From positions 39,852-103,851 of the forward strand of contig JAIXOQ010000003.1 of the NCBI GenBank assembly GCA_027486675.1: DNA of 64,000 nt, given 5' to 3'. This document shows, in pieces, positions 41,775 through 54,448 of the stretch (position 1 is the first letter of the stretch; the number at the start of each line of letters is the position of its first letter). The position numbers and the translations under genes were made by a program. This stretch comes from Pseudomonadota bacterium (GTDB taxonomy: Bacteria > Bdellovibrionota > UBA1018 > CAIMNF01). The notes below the pieces were generated by a model, which made no database searches, had not been told where the DNA came from, and worked only from the letters and a program-made list of their open reading frames with translations.

Positions 41775-43037
41775 GACCCACACATGGCGCAGATAGAATC
41801 CTAGCCCTACTGTGACCAGGGTCAGACCGACAGCAAGCCCGATCCAAAGTCCCAGCGCACCCATCCCTTGATGGAAAGAAAGCCAGTAACCAAAGGGGAT
41901 GGCAAGGGCCCAATACCCTACAAGCATGACCACTGTTGGGATTCGTGTTCTGCCAAAGCCTCTCAAGATTCCTACCAAGATCACCTGAGCACCATCCACA
42001 TACTGAAAGAGTGTCGCCACCATCAGAATCGGGAGGCCGACAGCAATCACTGCCTCATCCAAAGTGAAGAATCGGAATAAGGCCTCTCCACAGAAGAAGA
42101 AGAGTGCCGCGGATAAAGTTTGAGAAATGAGACCGAGCATCAAGATGGCCTTGATGTATTCCAGCTGATTCTTGCGGTTCTTTTCGCCCCGAGCGTGTCC
42201 GACTTTTACTGCGGCTGCCATATTGAAGGAGAGTGGAATCATGAAGGATGTCCCCACAAGATTCAGCGTGATATTACTTGCGGCCGACGGCGTGACACCC
42301 ATCCGGCCAGTCAGAAGGCTAACAAAGGCAAATGCTGAGATTTCAAAACAAATTCCAAGTCCAATGGGCCACCCCATTTGCGCAAGACTGCGAAGTAGAG
42401 CTTTCGACGCGACCCAAGTCCGCCGGAAAGCCAGCCCAGGAATGATGATGGCAATACACATCAAGACGCGGATCACAAACGCAGCCCAAGCCAGTCCGTT
42501 AAAGCCAAAGTTGAGAGGAAAGACAAATAGGTACGCAATCGCAAGGTTACCGACTACTGCAATGACATAGATCAGATTAGGGAAACGACTATCCCCTTTG
42601 GCCTGGTAGAACTCCCGCAGCGCACAAAAGACGCTAAAGAAAGGAGCCTGGATGGCAGTGACTTGAATGTACTGCTCCACCATCGACGAAACGGCGGGGT
42701 CAAAGTTGAAACGTGCGACAAGAAAGTGGGAGCACCAAAGCACTGGCATCAGTGCAAGACCCACTAGAAATCCATAAGCGATCACGGTGCCTTCGTACCG
42801 ACGGATGCCCCTGCCTGAACCACGGATTTCAGATAGTTTTGCACCAACACTAAAGACCAAGCCTAAAAACATCCACATCAGTGGATGCACAAAGCCGAGC
42901 GAGATCCCCATCGCGCTGACTGCAGCTGAGGAGATGCGGCCTGCGACCCAGAGGTCGCCGACTCCAATCAGATTGTGTCCAAGCTGTCCAAAGAGAATGG
43001 GAAGAGCAAAGAGGAACGTCTCCCGAAGACGTTTCAT
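41763..43037 (-). CDS. MATE family multidrug/sodium antiporter
   Basis: The 424-residue inner-membrane protein has about 12 membrane segments in two homologous halves and MATE features ([33 protein letters not shown] at the start; [15 protein letters not shown] in the middle; [13 protein letters not shown] [15 protein letters not shown] in the second half). It would export drugs or metabolites in exchange for sodium or protons. The start overlaps the end of sdhB by 4 bases on the same strand. Confidence 0.9.
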   Translation of the reverse strand: MKRLRETFLFALPILFGQLGHNLIGVGDLWVAGRISSAAVSAMGISLGFVHPLMWMFLGLVFSVGAKLSEIRGSGRGIRRYEGTVIAYGFLVGLALMPVLWCSHFLVARFNFDPAVSSMVEQYIQVTAIQAPFFSVFCALREFYQAKGDSRFPNLIYVIAVVGNLAIAYLFVFPLNFGFNGLAWAAFVIRVLMCIAIIIPGLAFRRTWVASKALLRSLAQMGWPIGLGICFEISAFAFVSLLTGRMGVTPSAASNITLNLVGTSFMIPLSFNMAAAVKVGHARGEKNRKNQLEYIKAILMLGLISQTLSAALFFFCGEALFRFFTLDEAVIAVGLPILMVATLFQYVDGAQVILVGILRGFGRTRIPTVVMLVGYWALAIPFGYWLSFHQGMGALGLWIGLAVGLTLVTVGLGFYLRHVWVSNR

Positions 43038-43816
43038 CCGGCCGTTTCGCTGCTGCCCATTCCTTCGCGATAGTCTGCCGAAAGGGCTGCGAAGAGGTAT
43101 TCCTTCTTCATGATGGCAATGTGTTGAATCGAGATCTTCTTAGGACATGCTGCTTCGCATTCCCCTAGATTAGAGCATGAGCCAAACATTTCTTTATCCA
43201 TCGCATTCACCATGTTGATCACGCGGCTCTTGCGTTCAGGTTGCCCCTGAGGGAGCAGACTGAATTGTGTGATTTTTGCAGAGGTAAACAGGGAGGCTGA
43301 AGCATTCGGACAAGCTGCAACACAAGCTCCACACCCAATGCATGCGGCAGCATCCATCGCTCTGTCTGCCAAATCCTTAGGAACTAGGTTCGCATTTGCA
43401 TCTGCATGAGGGCCTGTCTTCACGGAGATGTAGCCACCGGACATGATGATGCGGTCCAGCGCTGTACGATCCACGACCAAGTCCCGAATCACAGGAAAAG
43501 CTTTTGCACGGAAGGGCTCAATCGTGATGGTCTCTCCGTCTTGGAATGAACGCAGGTAAAGCTGACAGGTGGTTGCGCCACGAACCGGACCATGGGCCTG
43601 ACCATTGATCACCATGTTGCAAGTTCCGCAGATACCCTCACGGCAGTCACTTTCAAACTCGACTGCCCTTTTTCCAGCCTTGATCAGTTGCTCATTCAGA
43701 ACGTCCAGCATCTCTAAGAAGGACATCTCAGGCTTCACTTGATCTAAAGCGTGGGTCTCAAATGCGCCTTGAGTATTCTTACTTTCTTGTCGCCAAACTC
43801 GGAGTGTGACTTTCAT
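43034..43816 (-). CDS. sdhB: Succinate dehydrogenase iron-sulfur subunit
   Basis: The 260-residue protein has the plant-type [2Fe-2S] motif CREGICGTC with a further Cys, and two bacterial ferredoxin motifs [12 protein letters not shown] and [12 protein letters not shown] for the [4Fe-4S] and [3Fe-4S] clusters. It passes electrons from the flavin in SdhA to the quinone site at SdhC. The subunit sequence follows the Bacillus/Wolinella-like type-B enzyme. It is the last gene of the sdhCAB order, 26 bases after sdhA. Confidence 0.95.
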   Translation of the reverse strand: MKVTLRVWRQESKNTQGAFETHALDQVKPEMSFLEMLDVLNEQLIKAGKRAVEFESDCREGICGTCNMVINGQAHGPVRGATTCQLYLRSFQDGETITIEPFRAKAFPVIRDLVVDRTALDRIIMSGGYISVKTGPHADANANLVPKDLADRAMDAAACIGCGACVAACPNASASLFTSAKITQFSLLPQGQPERKSRVINMVNAMDKEMFGSCSNLGECEAACPKKISIQHIAIMKKEYLFAALSADYREGMGSSETAG

Positions 43817-43842
43817 GTCTATATTCCTTTTTTATTGCTGAA

Positions 43843-45762
43843 CTATTTGTAGCTTCGCACTGACGGTTTGACGCTTTCAAAGACAAGCGCTTCTTTGTGA
43901 AGAGTGGCTCTTTCGCCACGGCCTTTGTATTCCCAGGCGGCAACATAAGAAAATTCGTTGTCGTTTCTTAACGCTTCCCCATCCGAGGTCTGGCTTTCAG
44001 TCCTAAAGTGACCTCCGCAGCTTTCTGTGCGGTGAAGGGCGTCTTGCGCCATCAGTTCGCCTAGCTCTAAGAAGTCAGACACACGGCCTGCCATCTCCAG
44101 GTTCTTATTGAGTCCGTCGCCATCACCCGTGAGTTTGAGGTTGGTGTCAAAGTCCTCACGCAATTTCTTGATCTGCAACAAAGCTTCTTTTAAGCCGGCA
44201 TCATCGCGTGCCATGCCGACTTTGTCCCAGATGACATTCCCAAGATCGCGGAAGATCTCAGTTGGCGTGCGCTTTCCACGAGCGCCTACACTGAGAAGAT
44301 TCTGAATTCCGTTTTTCACGTCACGCTCAACGTCGGCGAACGCTGCATGACTGGTGTCCACTTTCATGAATCCACCCGTCGCGAGATAATTCGTCACTGT
44401 ATAAGGAAGCACGAAATATCCATCTGACAGGCCTTGCATGAGTGCAGATGCCCCTAAGCGGTTAGCACCGTGATCGCTGAAGTTTGCTTCTCCTGCTGCA
44501 AAGAGCCCCGGAATCGTTGTCTGCAATGAGTAATCCACCCACAGTCCACCCATCGTGTAGTGAACCGCTGGATAGATTCGCATTGGATTGTGGTAGGGAT
44601 TCTCACCTGTGATTTCGTGGTACATATCAAAGAGGTTGCCGTACTTTTCACGGACCATTGCTTCGCCATCGCGTTTAATGACATCTCTGAAATCCAGATA
44701 AACAGCGCGACCTGTAAGCCCAACACCGCGACCTTCGTCACAAACTACTTTTGCCGCACGGGACGCAATGTCACGTGGAGCTAAGTTGCCGAAGCTTGGG
44801 TAGCGACGCTCCAGGTAGTAGTCGCGATCTTGATCTGGAATTTCTGAAGGGTTTTTTTTACAGTCGGCTTTATTTTTTGGAACCCAGACTCGACCATCGT
44901 TACGAAGACTTTCTGACATCAGAGTCAGTTTTGCTTGGTAGTCCCCGGATACAGGAATGCAGGTTGGGTGAATCTGCACGTAGGAAGGATTTCCAAAGTA
45001 AGCGCCCCGTTTGTGCGCCCGCCAAGCTGCAGTCACGTTTGAGTTCATCGCATTGGTGGACAAGAAATAAACACGACCATATCCGCCTGTTGCAAGAATC
45101 ACGGCATCAGCTGCATGCCGTTCGATTGCCCCGGTCAAAAGATTGCGAGTGATGATTCCGCGCGCGCGTCCGTCGATATTCACAACGTCGAGCATCTCGC
45201 GGTAGTTAAAGAGCTCTACCTTGCCCGCATTCACTTGGCGCATAAGTGCGCTGTAAGCACCCAACAAGAGCTGCTGACCGGTCTGACCACGCGCATAGAA
45301 TGTGCGTGACACCTGCGCACCACCAAAGGATCGGTTCGCAAGCTCACCGCTGTATTCCCGGGCAAAAGGAATACCTTGGGCAACACACTGATCGATGATG
45401 TTCGCGCTGACTTGAGCAAGCCGATAAACGTTGGCTTCGCGCGCACGGTAGTCGCCACCCTTTAGGGTGTCGTAGAAAAGGCGCCACACACTGTCGCCAT
45501 CATTAGGGTAATTCTTTGAAGAGTTGATTCCACCTTGGGCAGCGATTGAATGCGCTCGGCGTGCGGAATCGTGAATGCAGAAGGACTTCACGTTGTAGCC
45601 AAGTTCTGCCAAAGACGCGGCGCCGGCGCCACCCGCAAGACCGGTACCCACTACAATCACGGTGTACTTACGTTTGTTGGCTGGATTGACCAGCTTCATG
45701 TTGGATTTGTAGTTGTCCCACTTTTGACTCAATGGACCTTCTGGAATTCCTGAATTCATCAT
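43843..45762 (-). CDS. sdhA: Succinate dehydrogenase flavoprotein subunit
   Basis: The 639-residue protein has the N-terminal FAD-binding fold ([21 protein letters not shown]), [20 protein letters not shown] with the flavin-linking His, the active-site region HPTCIPVSG, and the C-terminal [17 protein letters not shown]. It oxidises succinate to fumarate on the cytoplasmic side of the membrane complex. It overlaps sdhC by 4 bases and is of normal length. Confidence 0.97.
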   Translation of the reverse strand: MMNSGIPEGPLSQKWDNYKSNMKLVNPANKRKYTVIVVGTGLAGGAGAASLAELGYNVKSFCIHDSARRAHSIAAQGGINSSKNYPNDGDSVWRLFYDTLKGGDYRAREANVYRLAQVSANIIDQCVAQGIPFAREYSGELANRSFGGAQVSRTFYARGQTGQQLLLGAYSALMRQVNAGKVELFNYREMLDVVNIDGRARGIITRNLLTGAIERHAADAVILATGGYGRVYFLSTNAMNSNVTAAWRAHKRGAYFGNPSYVQIHPTCIPVSGDYQAKLTLMSESLRNDGRVWVPKNKADCKKNPSEIPDQDRDYYLERRYPSFGNLAPRDIASRAAKVVCDEGRGVGLTGRAVYLDFRDVIKRDGEAMVREKYGNLFDMYHEITGENPYHNPMRIYPAVHYTMGGLWVDYSLQTTIPGLFAAGEANFSDHGANRLGASALMQGLSDGYFVLPYTVTNYLATGGFMKVDTSHAAFADVERDVKNGIQNLLSVGARGKRTPTEIFRDLGNVIWDKVGMARDDAGLKEALLQIKKLREDFDTNLKLTGDGDGLNKNLEMAGRVSDFLELGELMAQDALHRTESCGGHFRTESQTSDGEALRNDNEFSYVAAWEYKGRGERATLHKEALVFESVKPSVRSYK

Positions 45763-46460
45763 ATGAGGCCTCCGAAAACCATGTAGAGATAGATAGGAAT
45801 TGCGATAAACCCAAGCGAGAGCAGCACTGCAAGTGCTTTAGCTCCGAAATAAATTGGCCCGGACCAACGAGGATTCATTAGACCCAAGGACTGAAACATG
45901 CTCCAGTATCCGTGGCGAAGGTGGAAACCTAAGAAGATCATCACTGCGGTGTAAATCGCTACCCACTTGGGGTCAGCGAAGACTTCTTTCACCAAACGGT
46001 GAAGATCCCGAACTTCATCACCGCCCAATTGCGTCACATATCCTTCAGCAACCCCTGGGCCAAAGCGAAACTGGATGATGTGCAAGACAAGAAATGCAAG
46101 AAGGATTGTGCCCGACACGATCATGTACCTAGAGCCTGCTGTATTCTTGCTTGGACCACCTTTTGACTGGGTCACCTCATATCCGATTGGGCGCGCTGCC
46201 CTCTTGGATAGAGTCACCTGAACGGTGGACCAGATGTGGAGCACTACGACAGCCACAATGCCTAGTTCCATCAAAATGAGGACAGGACCAAGAGCTTGAA
46301 GCTTTTCAGCGTAGGCGTTAAAGGCGGTTCCCTCCTTTTGGAATAAAGTGAGGTTCCCCAAGAGGTGTGCGATGACGAACAGACCTAAACCCAGGCCCGA
46401 AAGCCCAGTGAGGTACTTGTATCCCAAGCTAGACCGAATCAATTGCGTAAGGCGAACCAT
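45759..46460 (-). CDS. sdhC: Succinate dehydrogenase cytochrome b subunit
   Basis: The 233-residue membrane protein has five membrane segments and the heme-binding His residues of the type-B di-heme subunit ([30 protein letters not shown]). It anchors SdhA and SdhB and reduces the quinone. It is the first gene of the sdhCAB operon and is divergent from the LysR gene. Confidence 0.93.
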   Translation of the reverse strand: MVRLTQLIRSSLGYKYLTGLSGLGLGLFVIAHLLGNLTLFQKEGTAFNAYAEKLQALGPVLILMELGIVAVVVLHIWSTVQVTLSKRAARPIGYEVTQSKGGPSKNTAGSRYMIVSGTILLAFLVLHIIQFRFGPGVAEGYVTQLGGDEVRDLHRLVKEVFADPKWVAIYTAVMIFLGFHLRHGYWSMFQSLGLMNPRWSGPIYFGAKALAVLLSLGFIAIPIYLYMVFGGLI

Positions 46461-46532
46461 GCGCTGTGTGCTCCTTCTTGTGACGTGAATCCAAGTTTAG
46501 CCGATTCTCGCCGAAATCTGAAGCGACAGTCG

Positions 46533-46543
46533 CGCAAGTTGCG
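46533..46543. promoter_or_regulatory. Candidate LysR operator between sdhC and the regulator
   Basis: CGCAAGTTGCG is a perfect 11-bp dyad 6 bases upstream of the LysR start in the 89-base divergent gap. LysR regulators bind such short dyads (T-N11-A types) and usually control the divergent gene, here sdhCAB, and themselves. Confidence 0.4.
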
Positions 46544-46549
46544 TAATCT

Positions 46550-47470
46550 ATGAGCAGCGTGCTGATCGATCGAATCAACCTCAATCAACTCCGCGTCTTC
46601 GAATGCGTCTATCGCACTCGCAGCATGACGCTTGCCGCCAAAGAACTTGCTTTGACGCAAAGTGGCGTTAGCCAACACATGAAGGCCCTTGAAGAGATCT
46701 TAGAGATTCGCCTATTTGATCGGGTCCGCCAAAAGCTCGTTCCCACGACCGAAGCCAAACAACTGTTTGACCACGTTTCTAAGAGTTTTGATGACATAGA
46801 AAAAGTTCTCTCCGGCCTAAAGAATGTGGAGCCAGGACTCAGCGGCGGTCTTTCTCTAGGATTCCCCATAGAGTTTGGGATCAACATCATCCTTCCCCTC
46901 CTCGCTGAGATTCAAAAGAAGTACCCAAAGATTCACTACAATGTTCGGCAAGGACTCGCCTTTGAGATGAACCCACTTCTCTTATCCGGCGAGCTCGACT
47001 TTGCGTTTGTCGATTCCTTTAAGATGGATCCAGCCATTGAGACCACACCTGTTTACAACGAGATTTTGGATCTTTGTTATTCAACCTCTTGGGAGAAGCC
47101 ACCCAAGAATGCGGGGGCGGATTACTTCGAGCAGTGGAAGTACGTGGATTACCAAGAGGACGAAAGCATCTTGTCCCTTTGGATGCGTCACCACATCGGC
47201 TGGAAGAATCCAGAGCTCGATGTGCGGTTTTATATCAGGGACGCAAAGGCTGTTTCCCGTTTGATTCGTGAAGGTATCGGAGCTGGAGTTCTCCCTCACC
47301 ATTTGGTCAGCCAATTGCAGAACCGCAATGAGCCGATTCAAGTGGTTCAGGGCAATGAAAAACCGCTGATCAACGTCATCCACATCGCACAGTTAAAAAA
47401 TCGCACGCTGTCTACCCAGGCGAAAGCAGTGCGTGAGTTGCTGATCGCGAAGATTCCGAAGAATTCTTAG
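46550..47470 (+). CDS. LysR family transcriptional regulator
   Basis: The 306-residue protein has an N-terminal winged HTH (NLNQLRVFECVYRTRSMTLAAKELALTQSGVSQHMKALEE) and a LysR substrate-binding domain with GLSLGFPIEFG, ELDFAFVDSF and EGIGAGVLPHHL. It is divergent from sdhCAB, so control of succinate dehydrogenase by a metabolite is likely. Length is normal; the effector is unknown. Confidence 0.92.
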   Translation: MSSVLIDRINLNQLRVFECVYRTRSMTLAAKELALTQSGVSQHMKALEEILEIRLFDRVRQKLVPTTEAKQLFDHVSKSFDDIEKVLSGLKNVEPGLSGGLSLGFPIEFGINIILPLLAEIQKKYPKIHYNVRQGLAFEMNPLLLSGELDFAFVDSFKMDPAIETTPVYNEILDLCYSTSWEKPPKNAGADYFEQWKYVDYQEDESILSLWMRHHIGWKNPELDVRFYIRDAKAVSRLIREGIGAGVLPHHLVSQLQNRNEPIQVVQGNEKPLINVIHIAQLKNRTLSTQAKAVRELLIAKIPKNS

Positions 47471-47478
47471 GTCCGGGG

Positions 47479-48699
47479 CTAATCAAAATCAAAACGATCG
47501 AGCGCTTTTTGCGCAGCTCGATAGCCAGACTTTACAATCTCGGTAAGCTTGCGTGGATTCAGCGTGAAATGCTCAGCAACAAAGGTGCGTGTATCGGTCG
47601 GGTCCGGGTGAATTGGGATTATGTCGGTATCGAGCTTTTGATGCAATTCACGCTCTAGGAGCGCAAAAAGATCGCGGGTTAATTCAGGGTCTAAGGATCG
47701 CTCCTCACAAAATCGCTGCACGGCTTTGAGTGCATTTTGTTTGGACAGGTAACCCGACAAGACACTGTTAATCTTCTGTTCGATCAAAATGTAGATCGAC
47801 TGAATCACAATTCCGGGCAGCCCTTGTTTCGTCATGGACCCGATTTCTGATTTCCAGCGGTAAGGTTTGTGCGTGTAGCTTGCAAACACAAGATCAGCAC
47901 CCGCATCCACCGCGATATGGGTCGATAAAGTTTCGCGGATCTCTCCGTCTATATAGTATTTGGCATCTCCATCGTCCCCGACGACAGAATAGGGAGCATA
48001 GAGCACAGGAAGCGCGGTGCTTGCTGCAATGGCCTGCGATATCGGCACAGTATGCATGTACTGCACGGAAGGATCGTGCGGCGGGGCACCATAGTCTTTT
48101 TTGCCAAAGACGATCTTGCGGGAATAATCGAGCTGGTTTGAGACAATAAAGAGCTCAGGTGCCAGGTCACTGAAGGAATTGAACGGGAGCACCTCGCTCC
48201 GCATGAATTCTTCAAGACCAGATGTTGTGAAAAAACCGGCCATCTTCAGCCAACGAAACTGCAAAAGGGACGGAAGATGACCCGATGCGAAGGACTTCAA
48301 GAATGATGTCGCCGAAAATAAACTTTTTGCCTGCTCAATTGCGATCTCGGGTCTGAGTTTAAACATCATCGAGTACGCAAGTTTTGGAATGGGACGAGGT
48401 AAATACTCCTCGCTCATGTGCTTAGGATTAAGAAACGAACTCGTGATGTTTTGTAAAGAGAACCCGCTTGCAAGGAGGGAGGCGACATAGCTTCCGGCAC
48501 TGGACCCGACATAGGTCTGAATGGTGCGGCTGGGTTCAGCAATCGGAGTAGCGTCAGAGCCTCCCTGAAATACAAACCCTCGCTCTTTTAAGGCGTAAGC
48601 AACTCCCACGTGAAAAGCCGCGGCTTTCGTGCCACCACCACTCAATACGAGCGCTACTTTCTTCTTCGACCGGATCCAGCTGCGTGGCTGAGAAACCAT
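47479..48699 (-). CDS. Patatin-like phospholipase
   Basis: The 406-residue protein has the patatin features: oxyanion hole LVLSGGGTKAAAFHVGV at the N-terminus, the GxSxG nucleophile elbow VGSSAGSYVASLL and the DGEIRE catalytic Asp of the Ser-Asp dyad. It hydrolyses phospholipid acyl chains. No signal peptide is seen; related bacterial patatins can be secreted effectors or lipid-recycling enzymes. The start overlaps the divergent HTH gene region but the first used ATG there is at 48741. Confidence 0.9.
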   Translation of the reverse strand: MVSQPRSWIRSKKKVALVLSGGGTKAAAFHVGVAYALKERGFVFQGGSDATPIAEPSRTIQTYVGSSAGSYVASLLASGFSLQNITSSFLNPKHMSEEYLPRPIPKLAYSMMFKLRPEIAIEQAKSLFSATSFLKSFASGHLPSLLQFRWLKMAGFFTTSGLEEFMRSEVLPFNSFSDLAPELFIVSNQLDYSRKIVFGKKDYGAPPHDPSVQYMHTVPISQAIAASTALPVLYAPYSVVGDDGDAKYYIDGEIRETLSTHIAVDAGADLVFASYTHKPYRWKSEIGSMTKQGLPGIVIQSIYILIEQKINSVLSGYLSKQNALKAVQRFCEERSLDPELTRDLFALLERELHQKLDTDIIPIHPDPTDTRTFVAEHFTLNPRKLTEIVKSGYRAAQKALDRFDFD

Positions 48700-48740
48700 T
48701 GAGTTTTAGAGTACTTGAATTATCTCAGTCAGGAAATACA

Positions 48741-49070
48741 ATGAAGTTTGAGTCATGTATGAGCAATGAATCTTGGGTTCCCTTGGTGGAGTTTTCAGTG
48801 AAGACCGGCATAAGTCTGTCTACGCTGCGCCGTTACATCAAAGCCAACAAGGTTCCATGGAAGCTGATCGAGGGTCGCTACCTTCTTTTAGATGATGGAA
48901 GTCTTAAGGCGAGCCAAAAAGACAAGGCTTCTAGTTCGTCAAAGAATATCGAAGGCCGCCTCAAAAACCTTGAAAAAGAGCTGAATTCAGCGAATGAAGA
49001 GATCACCGAACTAAAAATGTTAGTCGCTTTCTACGAGGAAAAATGGTCTCAAAACACTCCAAAAAAGTGA
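48741..49070 (+). CDS. HTH domain protein with coiled coil
   Basis: The 109-residue protein has a helix-turn-helix-like N-terminal part (PLVEFSVKTGISLSTLRRYIKANKVPWKLIEGRYLL, MerR/excisionase type) and a Glu/Lys coiled coil at the C-terminus (ENLEKELNSANEEITELKML-like). It may be a small DNA-binding dimer. An AGGA ribosome site precedes the ATG at 48741; a longer frame starts at 48684 inside the divergent gene and is not favoured. Its end overlaps the next gene by 28 bases, so they are co-translated. Confidence 0.7.
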   Translation: MKFESCMSNESWVPLVEFSVKTGISLSTLRRYIKANKVPWKLIEGRYLLLDDGSLKASQKDKASSSSKNIEGRLKNLEKELNSANEEITELKMLVAFYEEKWSQNTPKK

Positions 49071-50566
49071 TCGCGTTTTTAGTTCTTATTGCTTCTCATT
49101 TTGCATACGCAAGTCCAGAAAATGATCGCATCTACGCGCTAGAAAGCGTGGGATGGCTTCGTGCTTCAGACAATGTGGATGGAATTTTTGGATCCTATTT
49201 GGACGACGTCTACCGATCCTACTTTGGTCGTCAGACCCGCTTTACCGTCAAACCGCTGACAACTGTGGATGAAATCTTAAGTCAATCCAAAATTCCTTAC
49301 TCGATTTTGATCCAAGACAGCGATGTCTTAAGAAAAATCGCAAAGAGGGCTGCGGTTGAGTCTGTCGTGCGCACTCGCGTCTTAAAAGAAGGCGATAGTT
49401 ACCGTTTCATCTTGGAGTGGGTTTACGCACCGCGGGGAGATGTGCTCGCGACTCAAGAATTCCGCTTTGACGATGATGTGAAGACGGGGGCACTCACCAG
49501 TGACCGACTCCCTCAGTTGATGCGGACGGCACTCGATCAATTGGTTGCGGGACTGCCCTTTTTAGCTCAGATCACAGGTGTGGAACAAGACACAGTCACG
49601 GTGAATATCGGCCGTAATCAAAATGTTTCTCCGAAACAAACTCTTGTGATCTACACGCTTCAGGGGCTGAAGCGTCATCCGATTTATAAGAAAATTGAAG
49701 AGTGGCGATGGCAGCTCGTGGGTAAGGTACGGGTTGAGCAAGTCGAAGACTCCATGCTCTTTGGCAAGATCATCGAAGTCGAGCCAGGGCAAGCGATGCT
49801 ACGGGAACAAAAAGTACGCGAAGTTTTAGCACTGCCGCCAGAACCTCTGAGCCCCGAGGAAGTGAAAAATCAAAGTCAGGACCAATCCCGATTAGGATGG
49901 ATCGCAGGCACGATGGGCATTGGCGCCTACAATAGAAATGTTGGAAACGGATCCGCCACCACAGGCCGCGGCGGGAGCGGGATAGGATTCCAATTTGATG
50001 CAGAGGCCTTAGTTTGGCTGAATTCCAGATTCTTAGCGAACGCATCTGTCTTAGGTGGACTCATCAATTATTCACCGACTGACCTAGCGACCAAGTCTAC
50101 AACCGGAACTTCTTATTCAGGCTCAATGACGCAGTTTAGACTCGCGGTCGGCGCTTCGCTCATGCCTGCAAAAACCATCTTTGATACCAACGCTTGGGTC
50201 ACTGTGGGTTATCGATCAACCCAATTTTCTTTACCATCCACCACCACGGACTCCACTGGGACCAGCACGATGTCTTCTTTATCCGTGGGCTTAGGCGGTC
50301 AGATGCGTGTGAACCAAGACATTTCAGCATTCCTAGGTTTAGAGCTCGGACTCTTTAGGACTCTGACTCAGACAACTCCAGCTTTTGGAAACGCCGTATC
50401 AACCGGGGATATCCAGTTCAGCCTTGGAGCGAACTATCTTCTGATGGATCACCTCTACTTCAGAGGTTTGATTCGTATGATCTCAGTCAGTGCGGATTTT
50501 GCCTCCAATAGGTCGGTAGGACAAAACGTAATTTCGCTTTGCCCGTCTATCGTGTACACCTTCTAA
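49043..50566 (+). CDS. Exported protein with N-terminal periplasmic domain and C-terminal outer-membrane barrel
   Basis: The 507-residue product has a signal peptide (ending FAYAS), a periplasmic part to about residue 280 with TolB/FlgT-like alternation (QITGVEQDTVTVNIGRNQNVS), and a C-terminal segment of amphipathic beta strands ending in an aromatic residue (SIVYTF), typical of outer-membrane barrels. No family is certain. GAGGAAAA is its ribosome site, and it overlaps the small HTH gene by 28 bases. Confidence 0.75.
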   Translation: MVSKHSKKVIAFLVLIASHFAYASPENDRIYALESVGWLRASDNVDGIFGSYLDDVYRSYFGRQTRFTVKPLTTVDEILSQSKIPYSILIQDSDVLRKIAKRAAVESVVRTRVLKEGDSYRFILEWVYAPRGDVLATQEFRFDDDVKTGALTSDRLPQLMRTALDQLVAGLPFLAQITGVEQDTVTVNIGRNQNVSPKQTLVIYTLQGLKRHPIYKKIEEWRWQLVGKVRVEQVEDSMLFGKIIEVEPGQAMLREQKVREVLALPPEPLSPEEVKNQSQDQSRLGWIAGTMGIGAYNRNVGNGSATTGRGGSGIGFQFDAEALVWLNSRFLANASVLGGLINYSPTDLATKSTTGTSYSGSMTQFRLAVGASLMPAKTIFDTNAWVTVGYRSTQFSLPSTTTDSTGTSTMSSLSVGLGGQMRVNQDISAFLGLELGLFRTLTQTTPAFGNAVSTGDIQFSLGANYLLMDHLYFRGLIRMISVSADFASNRSVGQNVISLCPSIVYTF

Positions 50567-52584
<2,018 letters not shown>

Positions 52585-52585
<1 letters not shown>

Positions 52586-52609
52586 GGGGTTGTGAAATAG
52601 GCCCCCTTT
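52585..52609 (+). terminator. Weak candidate terminator after ligA
   Basis: GGGGG (52585-52589) pairs with CCCCC (52602-52606) around 12 bases, followed by only three T. Plausible but weak. Confidence 0.35.
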
Positions 52610-52698
52610 CCATACTTTTCATCGATTCATCGAACTAGCTCGACTATGCATTCTTAACAACATTGCAGATAGAACTGCTCCAGTGTATCACTGCGAAC

Positions 52699-53670
52699 AT
52701 GCCTTACCTTACCATTTCATTTGCCATGCTTTTGGCCATGGCTTCATCGAGTGCGAAGGCAGAGGTCCCTTTCGCAAGACTGCGCGAGATATCCCGTGAT
52801 TTTTCAATGACCGATGCACTAGCGTATTTTAAAGGATATGTTGTGCCCTGGGATGGGCTAACACGTGCATCATCCCTGGCCGCAGAATTCATGGACGAAG
52901 CTGAACGGTTGCACGCCGAAATTTCTGAGATTCAAGATGATGAAGAGCGAAATCGGGAAGCAAGGCAGTTTAACCAGGAACTGATCGATAGTTCGTGGAT
53001 ATCGGTCTCAATCCGACCCATCAGTGGTTCTGAAATTTACGTTCTTCATCGTGATCCAACCTGGTATCTGAAACATTTCTTTCCTACAGAAGATCTGACT
53101 GAAAAATTGCGGGAGTATTGCACGCGCTTCATTGAGGGGATCTATTCGACTGACACTGCAGACAAAATGAAAGAGACCATTCTGAAGGTAAAATCTGTTC
53201 AGGATGCTATTGTCTTGATGACCAGCCCAGCATCGAACAATACGAGCGGGCCGGGAGGAACGTTTACAGCGCTTATAAATGTTAAGGCCCGCGTCGTTAA
53301 GTCCCTGGTGGGATCACTTCCGCGAGAGGCACAACTTACGTTCTTCCGTTATTTAACCGATCGACCAGTTCTAATGGAGTGGGTTTTCTTTCAACAAGAT
53401 CCTTCGTCTGACTTAGTGCAAAAGAGGAAAGAAGTAGATGGCTCTCTTGAGTCGTTATTGTCAAAAATAGAGAACGGCTTCCCGTTGATGGCACTCAAGC
53501 AGATTGACAAAGAGAATGGATCAAAAGACCTATCTCAGTCTCTCCGTGGAACTCCGATGCAAGAGCTCGGTGACATACTGGATTTCGAAGACGTGAAGAA
53601 GTTTCTCACCCGGCACAAAATCAATTTTCGGGCCTGTGATCTTCTTGTACTGAACAGCGCCTCCTACTAA
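52699..53670 (+). CDS. Exported protein, unknown, inserted between two ligA ends
   Basis: The 323-residue product has a signal peptide (MPYLTISFAMLLAMASSSAKAEV) and a helical, acidic mature part with no recognised motif and two cysteines near the ends. The ATG at 52699 is chosen because it begins the signal peptide. It lies between ligA and a second copy of the ligA 3' end, which suggests it was brought in by recombination. Confidence 0.7.
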   Translation: MPYLTISFAMLLAMASSSAKAEVPFARLREISRDFSMTDALAYFKGYVVPWDGLTRASSLAAEFMDEAERLHAEISEIQDDEERNREARQFNQELIDSSWISVSIRPISGSEIYVLHRDPTWYLKHFFPTEDLTEKLREYCTRFIEGIYSTDTADKMKETILKVKSVQDAIVLMTSPASNNTSGPGGTFTALINVKARVVKSLVGSLPREAQLTFFRYLTDRPVLMEWVFFQQDPSSDLVQKRKEVDGSLESLLSKIENGFPLMALKQIDKENGSKDLSQSLRGTPMQELGDILDFEDVKKFLTRHKINFRACDLLVLNSASY

Positions 53671-53706
53671 CCTGTCGCGCTTCTGCCAGCGACGCTGAGG
53701 CCGGAA

Positions 53707-53748
53707 GTGATCACGGAAGCGGATTTTAGGGCGTTGATTGGGGGGTAG
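53707..53748 (+). repeat. Second, divergent copy of the ligA 3' end
   Basis: These 42 bases match the last 42 bases of ligA (52544-52585) at 38 positions and translate to the same end, [17 protein letters not shown], against [17 protein letters not shown]. Three of the four changes are silent. A shorter match (CTGAGGCCGG) lies just upstream, with about 34 ligA bases missing in between. It is a relic of another ligA allele, not a gene. Confidence 0.85.
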
Positions 53749-53798
53749 TGTGTGCGGACTTCACACAAGTCACCCTCACAAGCACCAGGGAGGTCACC

Positions 53799-53843
53799 TT
53801 GCAATGTCTATACCTTTCATCTATACTAATATAGACGAAAGGT
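53799..53843 (+). promoter_or_regulatory. vapBC promoter with operator
   Basis: TTGCAA (53799), 17 bases, TATACT (53822) forms a promoter. ACCTTTCATCTATA (53812-53825) and TATAGACGAAAGGT (53830-53843) form a 14-bp dyad with one mismatch that covers it, a likely VapBC autorepression site six bases before the vapB start. Confidence 0.7.
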
Positions 53844-53849
53844 AGTGCT

Positions 53850-54041
53850 ATGAAAACCTCCCTGAACCTAAAAGACGACCTCATAAAGCAAGCGATGGAA
53901 GCGACTGGCACCACCGAAAAGACGGCGGTGATCCATTTGGGATTGCAGGAGCTCATAAAAAAAGCGGCTCGTGAACGCCTCATTCAGCTTCAAGGATCAC
54001 AAAAGGGGCTGACGGTTCCAAAACGTCAGCGTAAGGGTTAA
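53850..54041 (+). CDS. vapB: VapB-type antitoxin
   Basis: The 63-residue protein has a short ribbon-helix-helix N-terminal part (TSLNLKDDLIKQAMEATGTTEKTAVIHLGLQELIKKAA) and a basic tail that can enter the toxin active site. It follows the VapB pattern of the DUF2191-like type. The stop codon and the vapC start overlap (TAATG). Confidence 0.85.
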   Translation: MKTSLNLKDDLIKQAMEATGTTEKTAVIHLGLQELIKKAARERLIQLQGSQKGLTVPKRQRKG

Positions 54042-54382
54042 TGCATTTTTTAGTGGATACCTCCGCCTGGATTCAGTTCTTTTCAAAGGGCGGCTGCAAA
54101 GAGGTCGAAGGACTACTTTCTGAAGACCGAGTGCTTGTTCACTCAAAGATCTTAGGTGAACTCGCATGTGGTCATTTCACGGATAGAAGGAAGTACCTCG
54201 GCGACCTAAAGATGCTGAGTCGCGCCGCAGAGCTATCGGATGAAGAATGCATTACTTTTATTGAAGAGGCGCGGCTGTATGGCAAGGGTCTCTCTTTCAT
54301 TGACGTACACCTTCTCGCCAGCGCCCGAATCACTCCGTGTGGAATTTTTACTTTTGATAAAGCGCTCAAGAAGCTGATTTGA
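54041..54382 (+). CDS. vapC: VapC-type PIN-domain ribonuclease toxin
   Basis: The 113-residue PIN-domain protein has the four acidic active-site residues in place: VDTSAW, KILGEL, SFIDVHLLAS and FTFDKALK. VapC toxins cut tRNA or rRNA and stop translation. It is intact and co-translated with vapB. The HNH paralog follows on the other strand. Confidence 0.9.
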   Translation: MHFLVDTSAWIQFFSKGGCKEVEGLLSEDRVLVHSKILGELACGHFTDRRKYLGDLKMLSRAAELSDEECITFIEEARLYGKGLSFIDVHLLASARITPCGIFTFDKALKKLI

Positions 54383-54448
54383 ATGACACGACTATAAAAA
54401 TGGCCCACCGCATTTCATTGCCCGCCTAAGAGACTCGTCCTAAACGAC